A stretch of DNA of 64,000 nt, taken from Sternotherus odoratus. Its lineage: Eukaryota > Chordata > Testudines > Kinosternidae. Where the stretch lies: contig JAVMKO010000003.1 in NCBI GenBank assembly GCA_032164245.1, forward strand, positions 37,078,890 to 37,142,889, read 5' to 3'. The position numbers were made by a program, and so were the translations under genes. Positions 14,101-29,100 of the stretch are shown here, piece after piece. The notes under the pieces are model-generated. The model ran no database searches, was not told the origin of the DNA, and saw only the letters and a program-made list of their open reading frames with translations. Positions within the stretch are counted from its first letter, which is position 1. Each line of letters begins with the position of its first letter.

Positions 14101-17100
14101 TGTGCTTAGAAATTGGACTATCATGTACAAAGTATATCTGGGAAATTTTAGCTTTATTTTCAGTGTTTTTATATTAAAATAAACAAGTGCATGACACAGA
14201 GTACTATAACTTTGTTATAATGATCCATAGGGCAGTGAATACTCGTCATCATTTGTCCCATTCAAAGTAAAATAGAGTAAATGACCTTACCTTAGGCCCA
14301 GATGTTCCAGGTCGGCCAGATGATCCCTCTGGTCCCATCACTCCCTATTTATTTAAAAAGAAAAAATTAAATTTCTAAAATTAGCTAAGGGAGAGACAGC
14401 TGGCCCAGTTTTATTGCTTATTACATTTATCACAGAATCATAAATAAATATGGCAGAAAAGGTCCTCAAGAGGTTACCTAATCCAGTACTCTATGCTGAG
14501 GCAGAACCAAGTATACCTAGACCATCCTGGACAAGTGTTTGTCTAGCCTGTTCATAAAGATCTCTAATGATGGGGATTTCACAACCTCCCTTGGTAATGA
14601 TTCCAGTACTTAACTATCCTTATCGATTTATCCTTATTCTTTTTAGTTAGCTAGTAGGTGCACATCAAATCCATTACTTCTTGTCCTACCTTCAGTGGAC
14701 ATGAAAATAACAGATCACTGTCTTAACATATCTCAACTTATCAGGTTCCCCACCCCACACTCTTATTTGCTGAAGACTAAACATACCTATCCTCATAGGT
14801 CAGGTTTTATCATTTTTATTGTTCTCTGGACTCTCTCCAATTTGTCCTCATCTTAAAGTGTGGCAGCCAAAACTGGACACAATACTCTAGGTGAGGCCTC
14901 ACCAATACTGAGTAGAGTATAGCAATTGCCTCCCTTAAATAATACACTCTTGCTAATATATTCAGAAATATGTTAGCCTTTTCAGCAACTGCATCACACT
15001 GTTGGCTCATATTCAATTTGAGATCCACGATAACCCACAGATCCTCTTCTGCAGAGCTACTGTCTAGCCAGTTATTCCCTGTTTTACAGTTCTGCGTTTG
15101 GTTTTTCCTTCTTAAGTGTAGGCCTTTTTGAATTTCATCTTGGTGGTTTCAGACCAATTCTCTAGTTTGTCAAGGTCCTTTTGAATTTTAAGCTTCCAAA
15201 GTGCTTGCAACTTTTCACAGCTTGGTGCCATCTGCAAGTTTTATAAGCATGATCTCCACTCCCTTATCCAAGTCATTAATGGAAATATTTAATAGTATCA
15301 AACCCCACTAGATATGTCCTCCAAAATTAGTCAGAAAACCATTTATAATTACGCTTTGAGTGTGGATTTTCATGTGTGTTCCCATCTTAGAGTAATTTCA
15401 TCTAGCCCAGATTTCCATAATTTGCTTCTGATAATGTCATGTGGGACTGTATCCAAAGCCTTTCTAAAATCAAGATATATATCACATCTACTTCTTCCTC
15501 AAAAGCCACTAGGTTAGCAACCCTGTCAAATAAGGAAATTAGGTTGGTCTGGTCTGATTTGTTCTTGGCAAATCCATGCTGGCTATTCCTTATCAGTCTA
15601 CTAATCTATAGGAACTTACAAGTTGCTTAATAGTTTGTTCCAATATCTTTCCAGCTATCAAAATTAGGCTAATGGGTATATAATTCCCTGGCTCCTCTTT
15701 GTTCCCCTTTCTAAAGAAAAGTACTATGTTTGCCCTTCTCCCATCCTCTGGGTCCTCACCCATCCTCCATGAATTCTTGAAAATAATTGCTAATGGTACC
15801 AAGATTGATTCAGCTAGGTCCTTAAGTTTCCTAAGATGAATACATCATATGATTATAACACAATATAGAGATAGGGAATGTTGTCTTTTATAACTCACTA
15901 AAGTCCTGAGCCAAACACAATACACCTGGGATCTTCTAGGATGTGGAATAACCTGCTCAGAGAAAAGGGGAGTATGCCATGGAAGTCTCAATAAAAAAAG
16001 AATTGTGATGATAAATTCAAAATTTGCTCATGGGAGGACATCTCATAAAATCAGCTGCCTACTTCCTGTGTTCTGATTTTAGCATTGTCTAAACGTCCTA
16101 TATAATGCTTAATTGTCCAGTGACTGGAGTAATCATAGAATCACAGGACTGGAAGGGACCTCGAGAGGTCATCTAGTCCAGACCTCTGCACAAATGCAGA
16201 TGATGAGGTGGACAATTCCACTCAGACTCCAGTACAAGTTTTTAAAAACACCAACAGAATAGGGTTTGGAGGCTGTTCATTCTACTTCCTGATCATCAGA
16301 AAACTGGATGGGGCCTTCTCCAATTGCTACCATAAATATGTCTTCCCTTCTCTCCCATTAACTGGGGGATTTGGGGAGGGAAAGATAATCACTAGGCCGT
16401 ATAATCACTGGTAGACTTCAGGATTGGAGCATCCACTTACATCTCAACAACTTCAATTGTTTTAAAATACAGCATTTTTAGCACACAAGTTCAAGTAGAG
16501 CCTATAAAAGAATGCGCTTCCCCCCCTTTTGCCAGATTTGACAGAGATGCATGAACAACAAAACCTACAACTGCATTTGTTCCAGATGAAACCTAAAAAC
16601 TAACCGTTGCTAAGCCCCTGCCTGGGCGTCTCTTTTTCCCAAGTGTATTTTGGAAAAGATAAATCTTATTTTTAAATCAAGTTTTCCAAGAGGGAATTTT
16701 CATTTACAGTACTTTTCACATCAAGTGTACATTTTTCTCACAACTTCTCACTTTCATTTTGACTCCAGAACTGCAGGTATTAATAAAAATAATATATATA
16801 TATGTATACTTAGAAATAAGAGTTAATAAAGGAAAGTCTCCTTAATGAGATACTTTTTGTCACCTAAGAATACCAATACATAAAAATGGTCAAATAGTTG
16901 GAAAATACCTTTTCATATTCATGAAATCTTATTCCCATTCTTATCCAGTTTTTCCAATGCCTCTTTTTGTTACTCTTATTTCCAGGAACATTCAGACAAA
17001 CATTTATGTTTATAAGAACATTGTGGATGGTTTGGAATTCAAATGACTATTTACTTCATATATGTATCCATGCAGTACTGAACATTAGAACCTACTTTTA

Positions 17101-20100
17101 TTCAGAGGACATTTAGCAATGAAACTACCTCTAGGCTTTTTCTAAAATTCCATGGGGTTTAAAACTTTCATTTAGTGATTTACTAGTGATGAACAGAGAG
17201 GATTTTACTTTAGTCTGAAGGACAGCAACCGTCATATGGCACCCCTTCCATTAGTGCTTCGCTGCAGTGTTAGCATTATCTATGAGCCAAGATCATACGT
17301 AGCATTCCAGTCTACATCCCTGCAATTTAAATATGATAGTGTGGCCTTTGAGTTAAACATCATAATGCATCTTCAGTAAAATGTAAACTAAGGTGTCACT
17401 GTTATCAATTAAAGGCAGATTAGACTTGTGTCAAGATTTAGAAATCTATTCAGAATGGATCTACATGTGATATTTAAACTAATTTCTGCATAATTTATAG
17501 CAATAATACTTTGTGCTTACAGTGGTCACCGTGAGGAAGTCAATATTTATCAACAGGTCCCACAAATTTTTAACTGAAATACCACATTTTCGCCATAGTT
17601 AGATTAGAAGTTATGGGGGTGTGGTCACTGCACAGTAATGACTAATCATTACTGACTTGATAGTGGTCTCTAATGTATGTAGCACTTTCCATTTAAGGAG
17701 CTCAAAGTACTTTAACAACATTAAATACTTGCCTATATCACAGGACTGTTCAGAGGGTTAATTTGTTAACGTTGCTGAAGCACTTTGAGCTGCTCAACTT
17801 GAAAATGGTTCATTTTCTCTCTCATCCACTTCTCAGTCTGGAAATTATGTATGCAATATAATGCTTTGGTAGGATTCTTAAAAATATGTATATTTATATT
17901 GATACACTCCTTTAGAGATGGCAAGGTAGAAGTGAGATTATTGAAGGTAACAGAGAAAGTCTGCAGCCTAGAGAGAAATAAATCACAGGTGTTCTGACTT
18001 CCAGTCTTGATTTAAATCAGAAAACCAGATTTCATCTCTGTCATGCACAAAAATCACAACATGATCTTACGTAGAATTGATATTCTGCAAATAAAACAAT
18101 TTTCTTATGCAATGTTGTGGGGAAAGCTTAACTGAAAAAATCCAAAGATTATGGCATATAAAATTAAAAGAGGAGACTGTGTCCTAAAACTTTAATGTTA
18201 CTCCCCTATTTTTCCAGGGCTGACTATATTTATGTGGCAGAAAAATTAATAAATTGTTGATGTTGGCAGTGTAATTGGGATAATTATTACTTAAGAAGAA
18301 CTTGTTACTGAATAGTTTCCCTAGTGTATGAAGTATAAACTATCAACAGGCTTTCCATCTGTTTTCTTCACCCCTCTGGAACAAACATATTTAGTGTGAC
18401 TAATACAAGGAAAAGTCCACTCTACTTTTTTGGTTGAATTTCCCTGTGTTACTCAAAACATTCAAATCTTCCATGCATCAATGACTTATTTTTCAGTCAG
18501 GTGACAGGAGGTATGATAAATCAAATTGACTGAAGATCTCAGGAAATTATATTCCAGCAGATAACCAGGACCAGATGGCATTCATCTATGTGTTCCAAAG
18601 AAATTATGAACAAAGTATGGTAGGTGAATTACTGAAAAAAATAAAATGCCTCAGTTCTGCAGACCTAGAAGCTGTGACAATGTGATTACAAAGGAACCCG
18701 TTCAGAAACTCCAAAACGGAACAAAGTGATGCAAACTCAGAAACCAAGAGCACAAACCAAGTAGACTGAGTGCATGTACAAACATAAGGAATCCCAATGT
18801 AGCACCTGCTCCTTCACATCTCCTCTCTCCCCCCCCCCCCCCCCAGCAACCTGTAGTCATGCAACCCACTCAGATCTACACTGATGGTAAATAACCTGCA
18901 GTGTGAGACAGCATGTGGGTGGGAAAGTTTCACAAAGGGCAGGCACAAGAGTCAGGACCCTGATCTGGTGTGGCCTTGCTGCCTGGTCACCCTTCAAACC
19001 AGGGCATGGCTAGAGTGGGGCAAAAAAAATTATTATTATTTTGACAAATGGTTTATTCTCTGAAAAATGTTGACCCAAAACTATTCATAAATTTGATGCA
19101 ATTCATTTTGGCCAGTTTCAGAAAAGTATGTGTGTCCTTTTAAACTTTAGCCCAAAGGTTGCTAGGGATGTAGTAGACCCAGAGGAGAGCTTTGAATCTG
19201 CAACTCCTAGCTCCCTGGTGAGTGCCTTAATCACCAAGCTATAGAGTTATTCTCTTGCTCAGGCTCTTTCTTTGGCTCAGTGAATCATTCAGTAATGATT
19301 GAGAACAATGCCAGAATTGTCTATAGTCTGGTGGTTAGGGTGGTCAGATTTGAGGGGAAGATCTGAGTTCAAGTCCCTGCCTCAGAATGAGGATTCCAAC
19401 ATGGGTCTCCCACATTGCAGGCAAATGCCCTAATCTAAAGGTTAGACTTTTATACAAAGTGGATTTTTCTGATTTGCTGACAAGTTCCAGACATTTCTGG
19501 TGCCAATCCGAATATTTTTTATGATTGCTCAGTTTACTGGGTGAACTAACAAATCAATCACCCGCCCAAGCTGGTAACATCACTGCTATGGCTCCACAAC
19601 CTTTCCCTTAAAGCCAAACATGGTTGCAAGCAAGTTGATTTCCACAAGGACCACTCAGGGCTGCGTTACCCCTGCTAGCCATCAACTCAAGCTAAACACA
19701 GCTAAAACAGCACTCCTAATCCTCCCATCCCCACAAAAGCCATCCTATCTCTTTTTGCAGCCACTGTGAATGACACCACCATACTACATGTCACTCAGGC
19801 CAGTACCTTGCATATCACCTTTGACTCAGACCTCTCTCTAGGTCCTCACATCCAAGCTATATGAAAATCTGGTTGATTCTTTCTGCATACCATCTCTAAG
19901 ATGCAGCCTTTCCTATCCATCCCCACAGCTAAATATCTTGTCCATACTCTCATCATCTTGTATCTCAATTACTGCCTCATCCTTCTCCATGGCTTTGACG
20001 AATGCTATCTTGCTCTGCTTGTATCCATTGAGGATGCTGCTTCAAAGATGATTTTTCTAGCCCATCACTTTGAAAATATATTCCCCATCTCTTTACATTC

Positions 20101-23100
20101 CTCTGCTGGCTTCCCGTTATCCATCGCATCAAACACAAACTACTTCTCTTCACTTTTAAGGCCCTTCATGATCTATCCCACTCTACATATCATCTCTTCC
20201 TCTCTATTGAGATATTGATTTTCCTCCTTCACTGCCACTTGTTAAATTTTCTTCTCCCATACTGCCCCCACCCTCCCACAATGCTTGGGAGGAGCTCTCA
20301 TAAACACCCACAAAGCTATCTCATTATCCTCCTTCAAAACCCTCCTCAACATTCTCATTTGCTACAATATCTTCCAAAAAGCTTGACAAATGTTGAATTT
20401 CTCATGTGCAGAGGCCACAGCCAATCACACAGACCACTAAGGCCTCACTGTTTCCTTGTAGTCCCCTGTCTATCTGTCTGTGTCCGTGTGTTGTCTCTTG
20501 TCTTATGCTTAGATCGGAAGCTCTTTTGTTTTGTGCGTGCATAGAGCCTAGTGTCAGGGGGCCCATGACTGTGGCTCTCAGGCAATATGGAAATATCAAT
20601 AATAAGACCTGTGCTGTTTGAACTACTCAACACCATTTATACTCATTGATGAGTGCTGTGATGTAGATATCCTAGTAGGCAGCTTATTAATGAGCAATGG
20701 CAGACAAAAAGCAATAAAATATTATGTTGAAATAACAAGTAATTGAGAAATCAAACACATACCTCTATTAAAACTGTTGATAAAGTTTTCCCCCTTTGAA
20801 TAATTGTTCAGTTTTGGTCACCTCACTCTGTTCCTACTCAGATCACAGTTAAAAGAAATGTTATCTAAACTCCTGACAATAAATCATTGGAAATACTTTG
20901 GGAGATACTCTTCTTCCCACCACAATGCACAAGGGCTGTAAAAGTTCCTTAGGTGGCCATAGGTGAATTCCTCCAGTTCAGATGTTGTGTACACAGGGCC
21001 CCTTTCACTAGAGCTTGTAAGGCTTGTGCCAATGTGGGATTGCATTTACTGAAGAGGTAGGGCACAAAGTGGCTTAAATCTCCCTTCTCCTTCCTACCTC
21101 CTAGCCTGTGAATTTCTGTGCTGTACTTCTCAGAGGCACAGAACAGAATCTCAATCTCATTTTAACCGATGAAATATTTTAATAAAGAAATCCCAAGCAT
21201 GAAAATGGACAGTTTGCTTGAGGGATTACTATATGTGGGACCAAAAATTGCAGAATCAGCACAAACTTCAAATACAAATCTGTAACAATTAAGAAGTTCA
21301 GTATTGGCTAGGATGGAACTACATTCCACTTTCTCATTAAATTCTTGACTTCTATAGTTCTAATCTAACTTAATCACTGCCTAATACAAGTAATAAAGTA
21401 AACTCCCACATAAAAAGCCAATATATTTCAGAATAAAAAATCGGCCTAGGAACCCAAGATATTTTTATTATAAAATTGAAATGTTTCTATTTTCAGTTAA
21501 AAACATTTAAAAGCAGTATATATGATGCTCACATGTATAAGAAGGAAGCATTCCCAGATCTGGGAATTTATATTTAGTAAGACCATCTGATCTCAATTTC
21601 CAGAGTCTTATAGAAAATAAGTTAAATGAACAAAAGCCATAAAACAAATCAAAGCTTTAATTCAAAGAGAAAGAATTCTCCAAAGTACCCAGGCTTGTTT
21701 CCACTAAAACGAAAGAAGCAACATTTTTATTTCTTGCAGTAAACTCAGATTTCCATTTGTGAAGGCCACCATCTGTTAAAAATTATTTCCATATACTCTG
21801 GAAAAAGGAATCATTTGCAGGAGTCACTAATAGGATTACTACATGATTTTAAAGATCTCAGATAAATGGGTTATATAGCATTAAATGTAAGGAAATACTG
21901 TTGGAGTTTACATACAAAAGATGTAGATATTTCTTGAATAAGAGTCTTGCCTATAGGCATTTTATATGGGTATAACAGAGGCTAAGAGGGTGAGCCAGTG
22001 GTTAGGCAACTAGCCTGGACATGGGAGACAGAGATTCAAGTTTCTCCCATGCCACTGAGTTTCTACGTGACCTGGTGCAAAGCTGTTAGTCTCTGTCCCT
22101 CTTCCCTATTTATCAATTGGGATAATAATATTTCCCTACCTCTCAAGCATGTTATGAGGATAAATATATTGGGCAATTTTTTCAGATGCACCTACATTAC
22201 TTAAGAGCTTACATCCTATATTTAGGGATCACTGGCATTCACAAAACTCCTGCTCAATTGCTGCCTAACCTTGTAGTCAACTAAAGTCACTAGGTGATAT
22301 AAAGAATATCTAGCTTTTATATAACATCCATAGCTCATTTTACAAAGGACGTCAGTACCAGTACCCCATTTCACATATGGAAACTGAGGAGGCACAGAGC
22401 AGGGAAATGACTTGACCAAGGTTATCCTGCAGGCCAATGGCAGAGTCAGAAATAGAAATCAGGTCTCCTGAAACCTACTCCAGTGCTCTATCAAAGAGGC
22501 CACACTGCCTGTCATATAAAATGAAGCTAGGTGCCTGCCCAGGGATCTTATGTACTTATAGGGGAAGAGGTAGAGGCTTCTAGGTTGTCTTACATTTTCC
22601 ATTATAAAAATTCCTCCGACTGTTACTTTCAGTGAGCTCTAGCACTGTTTTATCTGCAGCAAGAACCTGACATCGGCAGAGAGATTCTCCCGGGATTAGA
22701 GAGATTAAGAATTGGCTGAGTTATGAGCTCCAGAAAATTGTCATTAGTTTCTTGCTCACTACAGTATGGTCTTGGCATTCTGCCCGAAAAACTCTGAACA
22801 TTCTATTAGCACAGCAAATGTACTACCCTATTTAAGTGTGCCACATATAAAGAACTTCCAGTTATGACAGACAAAATAGGTGAACCTCTTTCTGTTGTCA
22901 CCTATCAAAATACCCTGAGAGATTACATAAACTGGGAATGAACTCTAGATTTCTGAGGTGGCAGATGCTGCAGTCAGCTACTTAATCTCCATGGTCTCTC
23001 AGCAAAACACTGACAAACCTAAGTTATAAATTCACAGACTTTAAGGCCAGAAGAGATAATCTTGTCTGACCTCCTGCACATTGCAGCCCACAGAGCTTCA

Positions 23101-26100
23101 CCTGCCCAACTCCTGTATGCGTAGCATGTACATTCAGTTTTATTAATAGACAGAAGTTAAGTAGGGTGTTACTGTATATGGCTCTTTCACTAGTAAAAGA
23201 CCCCATAAACCCACAAAAGATTAAGCCCCGACTCCAGTGGGAATGGGTGTTTACCCAGAACCCAGAGGAGTAGCGCCTGGAGCACATGGCGGGGTAAAGT
23301 TGGATGCCTAAATTAACAAGTGACAAATGTGGCACCTTATAAACTAACAGATGTATTAGAGCATAAACTTTTGTGAGTGAATATCCACTTCCTCGGATAA
23401 ATTAACAAGGTTACACCTGAGCCCTAGGAACAGGGTAAGGGTGGGTTCCCCTAGAGTGTGCGAGTAACAGAGAACTTTGTTCGGATAACAGTTTATGCTG
23501 TCTGTAACATGGAACCAATCATGCTGATGTAGCCCATTGTTTCACTGTATTATGCAGCATCTTCTAGTGGCCACTCCACAGCAGAAAACAGCTTGCTACC
23601 AATTATTCTAATTCATTCTTTAACTATAGTGGTAGAGGTCTATGCTGCAGAGCTGAATGTCCAGGGTCAAATCTTGCTAATGATGGCAGTCAAAGCAGGA
23701 CATTACCCTTACACAGAACAGAATTTGATTTTTCTTTTGAAATAACCTAGAAAATTACATGAAAAAACATACAGCGGCCCCTGGTGATCCTTTTGTTCCT
23801 GGTTGCCCTGGAGGTCCAATTTCACCCTATAATTGAAAACATCTCACATAAATACAATATTGGTGTAAAAAAGTTATCTGGTTACAAACCCCTAATTCTA
23901 CAGATTAGTTTCACCAGGACGGATTTCAAAGTGTTAGGAGATCCAATTAATTGTATGTTAGCCTTTTACTTCCCATAGTGATTGCTCTAATCACAGAAGG
24001 CAAACAATAGACCAAATTTTTGCCAATATTTGCAATGTGCATAAAAGATTTAGAAGCATGAGTCCCTGTACAGGATCCAAGACAGGGAAGGCCAAAACCA
24101 AACTATTAAAAAAAAAAAAAAAAAAACCTTTAGGAAGGACTCCAAACCAAACCTGGCAAGCAGAGTTCCTTGTTATTGGTCTAGGAGGCAGATAGGCTTT
24201 CTCCCTTATCCTTTGGAGTCAGGTCAGGGGACGTTTAACCCAGTTAAGGATCTTATTTCAGATCAACCAAACTTTGAGTCTGAAAAACATCTCTACGGTC
24301 CAGGTCAGGGTAGTATCTTGGAGACTGAAGGGGACTCGCAATCTGTATCACCCAGCATAAAATCCAGTCCTTTCTCTCTCTGAGGGGTATGTCTACGTGG
24401 CAATAAAATACCCACGGTTGGCTTGTGTCAGCTGACTTGAGTTCATGTGGCTTGGCCTGCAGGCTATAAACTTGCAGTGTAAACATTCAGGCTCGAGCTA
24501 CAGCCTGGGCTCTGGGAACCTCCCAACTCGTCCCCATTGCTTTTCAATGGAATTTATACTCCTGAAAATTTTTGAAAATTTCCCCTTAAATCTTTATTTA
24601 GGCAAAAAACCCTAAATCTGCACTGATTTTAATTGTGTCTTAAATTATTATTAATACCTTTTGTCCTTTTATTCCATGACTTCCAGGGATTCCAGGAATT
24701 CCCTAAGAGAAAAACCAAGAAGTTTTAAATATATAAAATGGCTATTTCAAAAAAAAAATTGTAAACATTTTTTTTAAAGCCTTAACATTTCTCTTTTAAT
24801 TTGGGTTAGAAACATAGCCAGGAAATAAGATACAACCTGGAAACATACAAGCTAATGCTTCTGGCGGATAGAGACTGAAACAAAGAATTGAGTGCCTCCC
24901 CCTCTACTTTCCAGCCAGCATTTTCATGTCCCCACCTTTGCCCCACTGAGGGTGGAATGGGGGAGTGAAAATCCTGCTGATGCAGAAAAGGAAATACCCC
25001 TAAGATTTCCTATTACAAAATGTACAGGCCAGCTTTGGCATGATCACAGTTTCAAATAAACCAGCTGTTTTTCAGATCTATCATGACATGTTTACATGGC
25101 TAGCACTTTGTGGTAACAAAAGTTGTTATTTCATGCAAAGTATTTTCTTTTACAATTCCATCATTTGTAGTTATGCTTGCTAAAAACAGAGTACATGTTC
25201 TTAAAACATGTACTCTGGTTTTAGGACTTAAAACATTTGCCAAAGAGATAAATACTGCACATTATCTAGGTTCATTTCAGCCTTTCAACAAAGCATGAGC
25301 TACTGACTACTGTCAGAGATAGGGCACCAAATATGATGGATAAATGGTCCAATCCAGCATAGAAAATCTTACATTCCTGTCTAGCTTGTAGTGATCAGAT
25401 TCTGAGGGACACTGGAGATGACTGTTTTGTGTCCCAGTTTCTGCTCTCAGACATGACTATTGGACTTCCACTGGCTTTAAGGAGGGTCACTATCCATGAC
25501 TAAGGATGGTCAACTTGACGGCATTTTTTACATGTAGTTAGCACAAAGTGTTATAATGAAGGAACGAATATTCAAAACCATCCCAGAAACAAAACTCATA
25601 TGTGTAGTCAGCCTAATTCTGATTTCAGTTACACCCTATGCTGCTTTAATGGACCAAATCCTGTTCTCGGCTACACCAGAGTATGTCCATTGTGAATTTG
25701 GCTCACTTCATTATTCTGTCCAATATTTAACATAATATGCTTCAATGAAACTAAGTAGAGAAATGTCCTGGACATAACAGACACACATAGGTAAAACTCT
25801 TCCAGTCAAAACACATTGACACAAGTGCCTACATTGTTATTAATGAAGACTTACTGATTCTAAGCATTATGTTATCATCATTGGAAACCAAAAATAATGA
25901 TGGGAAACCTAGGGTGATGGGATAAAACAAAGGAAATCCAGTTTTCATTAAATGCCTAACACAGCATCAGGGTAGCACATTCTGCTCCACACTGCGAGCA
26001 TGATTCAGATCTCCCTTTGACTAGTGTAGATCAGGAATAACTCCATAGTAATCAGTGAAATTACACCAGTGTAAGATCTGCATGTGAACAGGGGATAGAG

Positions 26101-29100
26101 CAACAAACTTTAGAACTGTCATTGTTCTATGATTGACTCTATATTTAAACTCTAGTTTCATTTTAGCTAATACAGATTCCATCTAACAAAGTTATCTTCA
26201 CGATATATTTAATAATGAAACATTATGGACTTTGATAGTCATCAAGGTTCTAATTTTGGTATCAATTATAGGAGAAAGCAATGGCACAGAATTATAGAAA
26301 GCTACACTAGAAAGCTGACTACATAATAAAGGCTTGATTCCACCACCTTTACTCATGTTGAGTAATACAAGTCTTCTATCCAAACTATTGCTCTGTCAAG
26401 TGTTTCAAAAGCATATTAGACCTGCTGCATCTGGGCTATAAGAGTTGCATAACCAGACATGGTTTTAAACAAATGTAGATGAGATTAGTCCTGTCCAAGA
26501 ATTCTAAATAGCTGAACTTTATTAACACAATATATTCCATATATTTGGCTACCCATTAGAGGATTTTTTTCAGAAACAGGATAATATTTATTGGAAAGAT
26601 GTACAGAAACTCATGTTGGCTAGTAACTTCCTTTTGGCTATACATCTACACAATATTCAGGGCAATGATAGTATCTTCATATGTGTTTGTACAACACCTA
26701 ATATAATGCTCACCCAATCCTGATTGGGGCCTCTTGGAAATACTACAATATACAAATAAACCAAAAAAATGTTGGTAATGTAAGGAGAGTCAGAGCAGGA
26801 GTTAATTATTCCAGGGTCATATCTACAGTAATATATGCTCACTAAAATTGGTCTTGGCATTTTGCTGCTGCTGCTGTTTGTTTCATCTTTTCCTCCCAAA
26901 AGGAGTCAATTTTGATGCAAAACACGCAGCCCTTTGGTAATATACAAACACAGAGGCTTGGGAGCTATCAAAATACCGAGGGGGTGGGGGAGTCGATGTA
27001 TCAAAATACCGTTGTATCAAAATACCGAGCGGGGGGGGGAGCCCGCGCGGGGCTGCTCCGGCAGGCGGGGGGGGGGTTCTCGGGGCTGCTCGGGCAGGCG
27101 GGGGGGTCCGGCGCGGGGCTGTTCAGGCGGGCGGGGGGGGGTGTTCTCGGGGCTGCTCGGGCGGGCGGGGGGTCCGGCGCGGGGCTGTTAAGGTGGGGGG
27201 GTTCGCGGGGCTGTTCAGGCGGGCAGGGGGGTTCGCGGGGCTGCTCGGGCAGGTGGGGGGTCCGGCGCGGGGCTGCTCGGGCGGGCGGGGGGGTTCGTGG
27301 GGCTGTTCAGGTGGGCGGGGGGGTTCGCGGGGCTGCTCGGGCGGGTGGGGGGTCCGGCGCAGGGCTGTTCAGGCGGGCAGGGGGGTTCGGCGCGGGGCTG
27401 CTCGGAAGCTTAATGTCACCTGCAGCCTCACTAGCTGAAAATCGATCCAGAGAGAGGTCGATTTCAGCTACTCCTCTCGTTAGGGAGGAGTTATAAAGTC
27501 GATTTTAAGGTCCCTTTAAATTGACTTTAAGGGCGTGCATGTGAGGACGGGTACAGGCTTAAATCGACTTTAGCTTGCTAAAGTCGACTTTAAGCCCTAG
27601 TGGGGACCAGGGCTTAGAATATGTGATAACAATCTATGCAAAACGTCTATTCCATTTTGTATTAGCTGTAGCACTCTGACTACCTTTCCCAGACCCAAAG
27701 AACAGCTCCGTGTAGCAAAGCTTGTCTTTCTCAGCAAAAGCTGTTGGTCCAATAAACGAGATTACCTCATCTACTAATCTCTCTAATAGTCTGGGTCCGA
27801 CATGGCTACTACTACATTGCATACATTTGTAATTAGATGGCAGGTTGAGAAGGGGTAAATTGCAAGAGATTTATGTGGAAGCACAAATCATTTATGTGTT
27901 GAATTTCCTCACCACTTCCCAAAACTCTGATGCCTCTGTGGAAGTAGCAGAGGAATGTCTGAAGGGAAGTACTGCTCACTCTCTAAAAGATTTTTCTGAG
28001 CAGGCTTCTTGATTTCTTTCTTGCTTTTCAGAGGTCACTTCTTCCTCGCTGCCACACACAATTATGTTCCAGGTTGTATTCATTCAGGTTAAATACATTT
28101 TCTCTCTCTCACACACACATATACATGAACATTTAAACAATAGAAAAACCCATAATACCCCGCTTGACTCCTTTTTAAAAGCTTTCGTGGTTGACGAGAT
28201 CCATTTATACCATTCTTTTGCTTTTACCTCAACATCAAAAGCAATGAAGGATTGTAAGAAAATAAACTTCATCCAGCCATAGCTGCTGTAGGATTGATTC
28301 TGTATCCCTGAAGTCAATGAGATTTTTTGCCACTGACCTCAGCGGGAGCAGGACCAGATTCTTAGGGTCTTCACGAGGCTGCTCCGGGATCGATCTTCTG
28401 GTGATCGATTTATTGCGTCTCACTAAGATGCGATAAATCGATCGCCCGTGGCTCCCCCGTCGACTCCGGAACTCCAGCTTGCCGGGAGGCGCAAGCTGGA
28501 GTCGACAGGGGAGCGCGCCGCCGCCTGCTGCCGCTGTGGGGACGGGCGGTAAGTCAGCAGCAGATACGCAAACTTCAAGTTGCGTATCTGCCGTCGATCT
28601 CCCTCCCCCAGTGAGGACAAGCCCTTAATGTCCTTATTTGGCTCACTTACATTTATTCAGTTGAGAATGAATCTGTCCCTCACATTAGTAGGCCTCAGGG
28701 ATTCCCTGAGCAAACTAAGTGGAGTTCTTCAAAGTTAGTCAGCACATATTGATTGTCACATGAGGAGCAGTATGGAATGGCTAATCTGGCATGTAATGAC
28801 CGGTGAAGAAAGGGGCTTTCCCCACAATAATTATTTTCCTGTATAACCTCCAGAGTCCAGCAGCTGGAATGGCTAATTTCTGTAGGACTGAGTCCCAAAG
28901 GCCTAGAAATTTTAATTTAATCTCTATTTCCTTATCTATTCTCACTCTATTGTTTCCCTATTCATGCATAACCAGTGTTCATGCCAATTGAAATTACTGG
29001 AACCTACCCGGAGGAGAGGTTTTAAAAGCCTTTCAGACATCCAATATTTTCTTTTTAACTTTTAGGTTAAAAACCAAACCAAGTTTTGAAAAAGTGTTAA

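Noticed and set aside
26912..27496. 194-codon Gly/Ala/Arg-rich plus-strand frame
   Set aside because: It is a translation of a G-rich minisatellite, with similar long frames in the other phases; no start context, splice sites or conserved domain.
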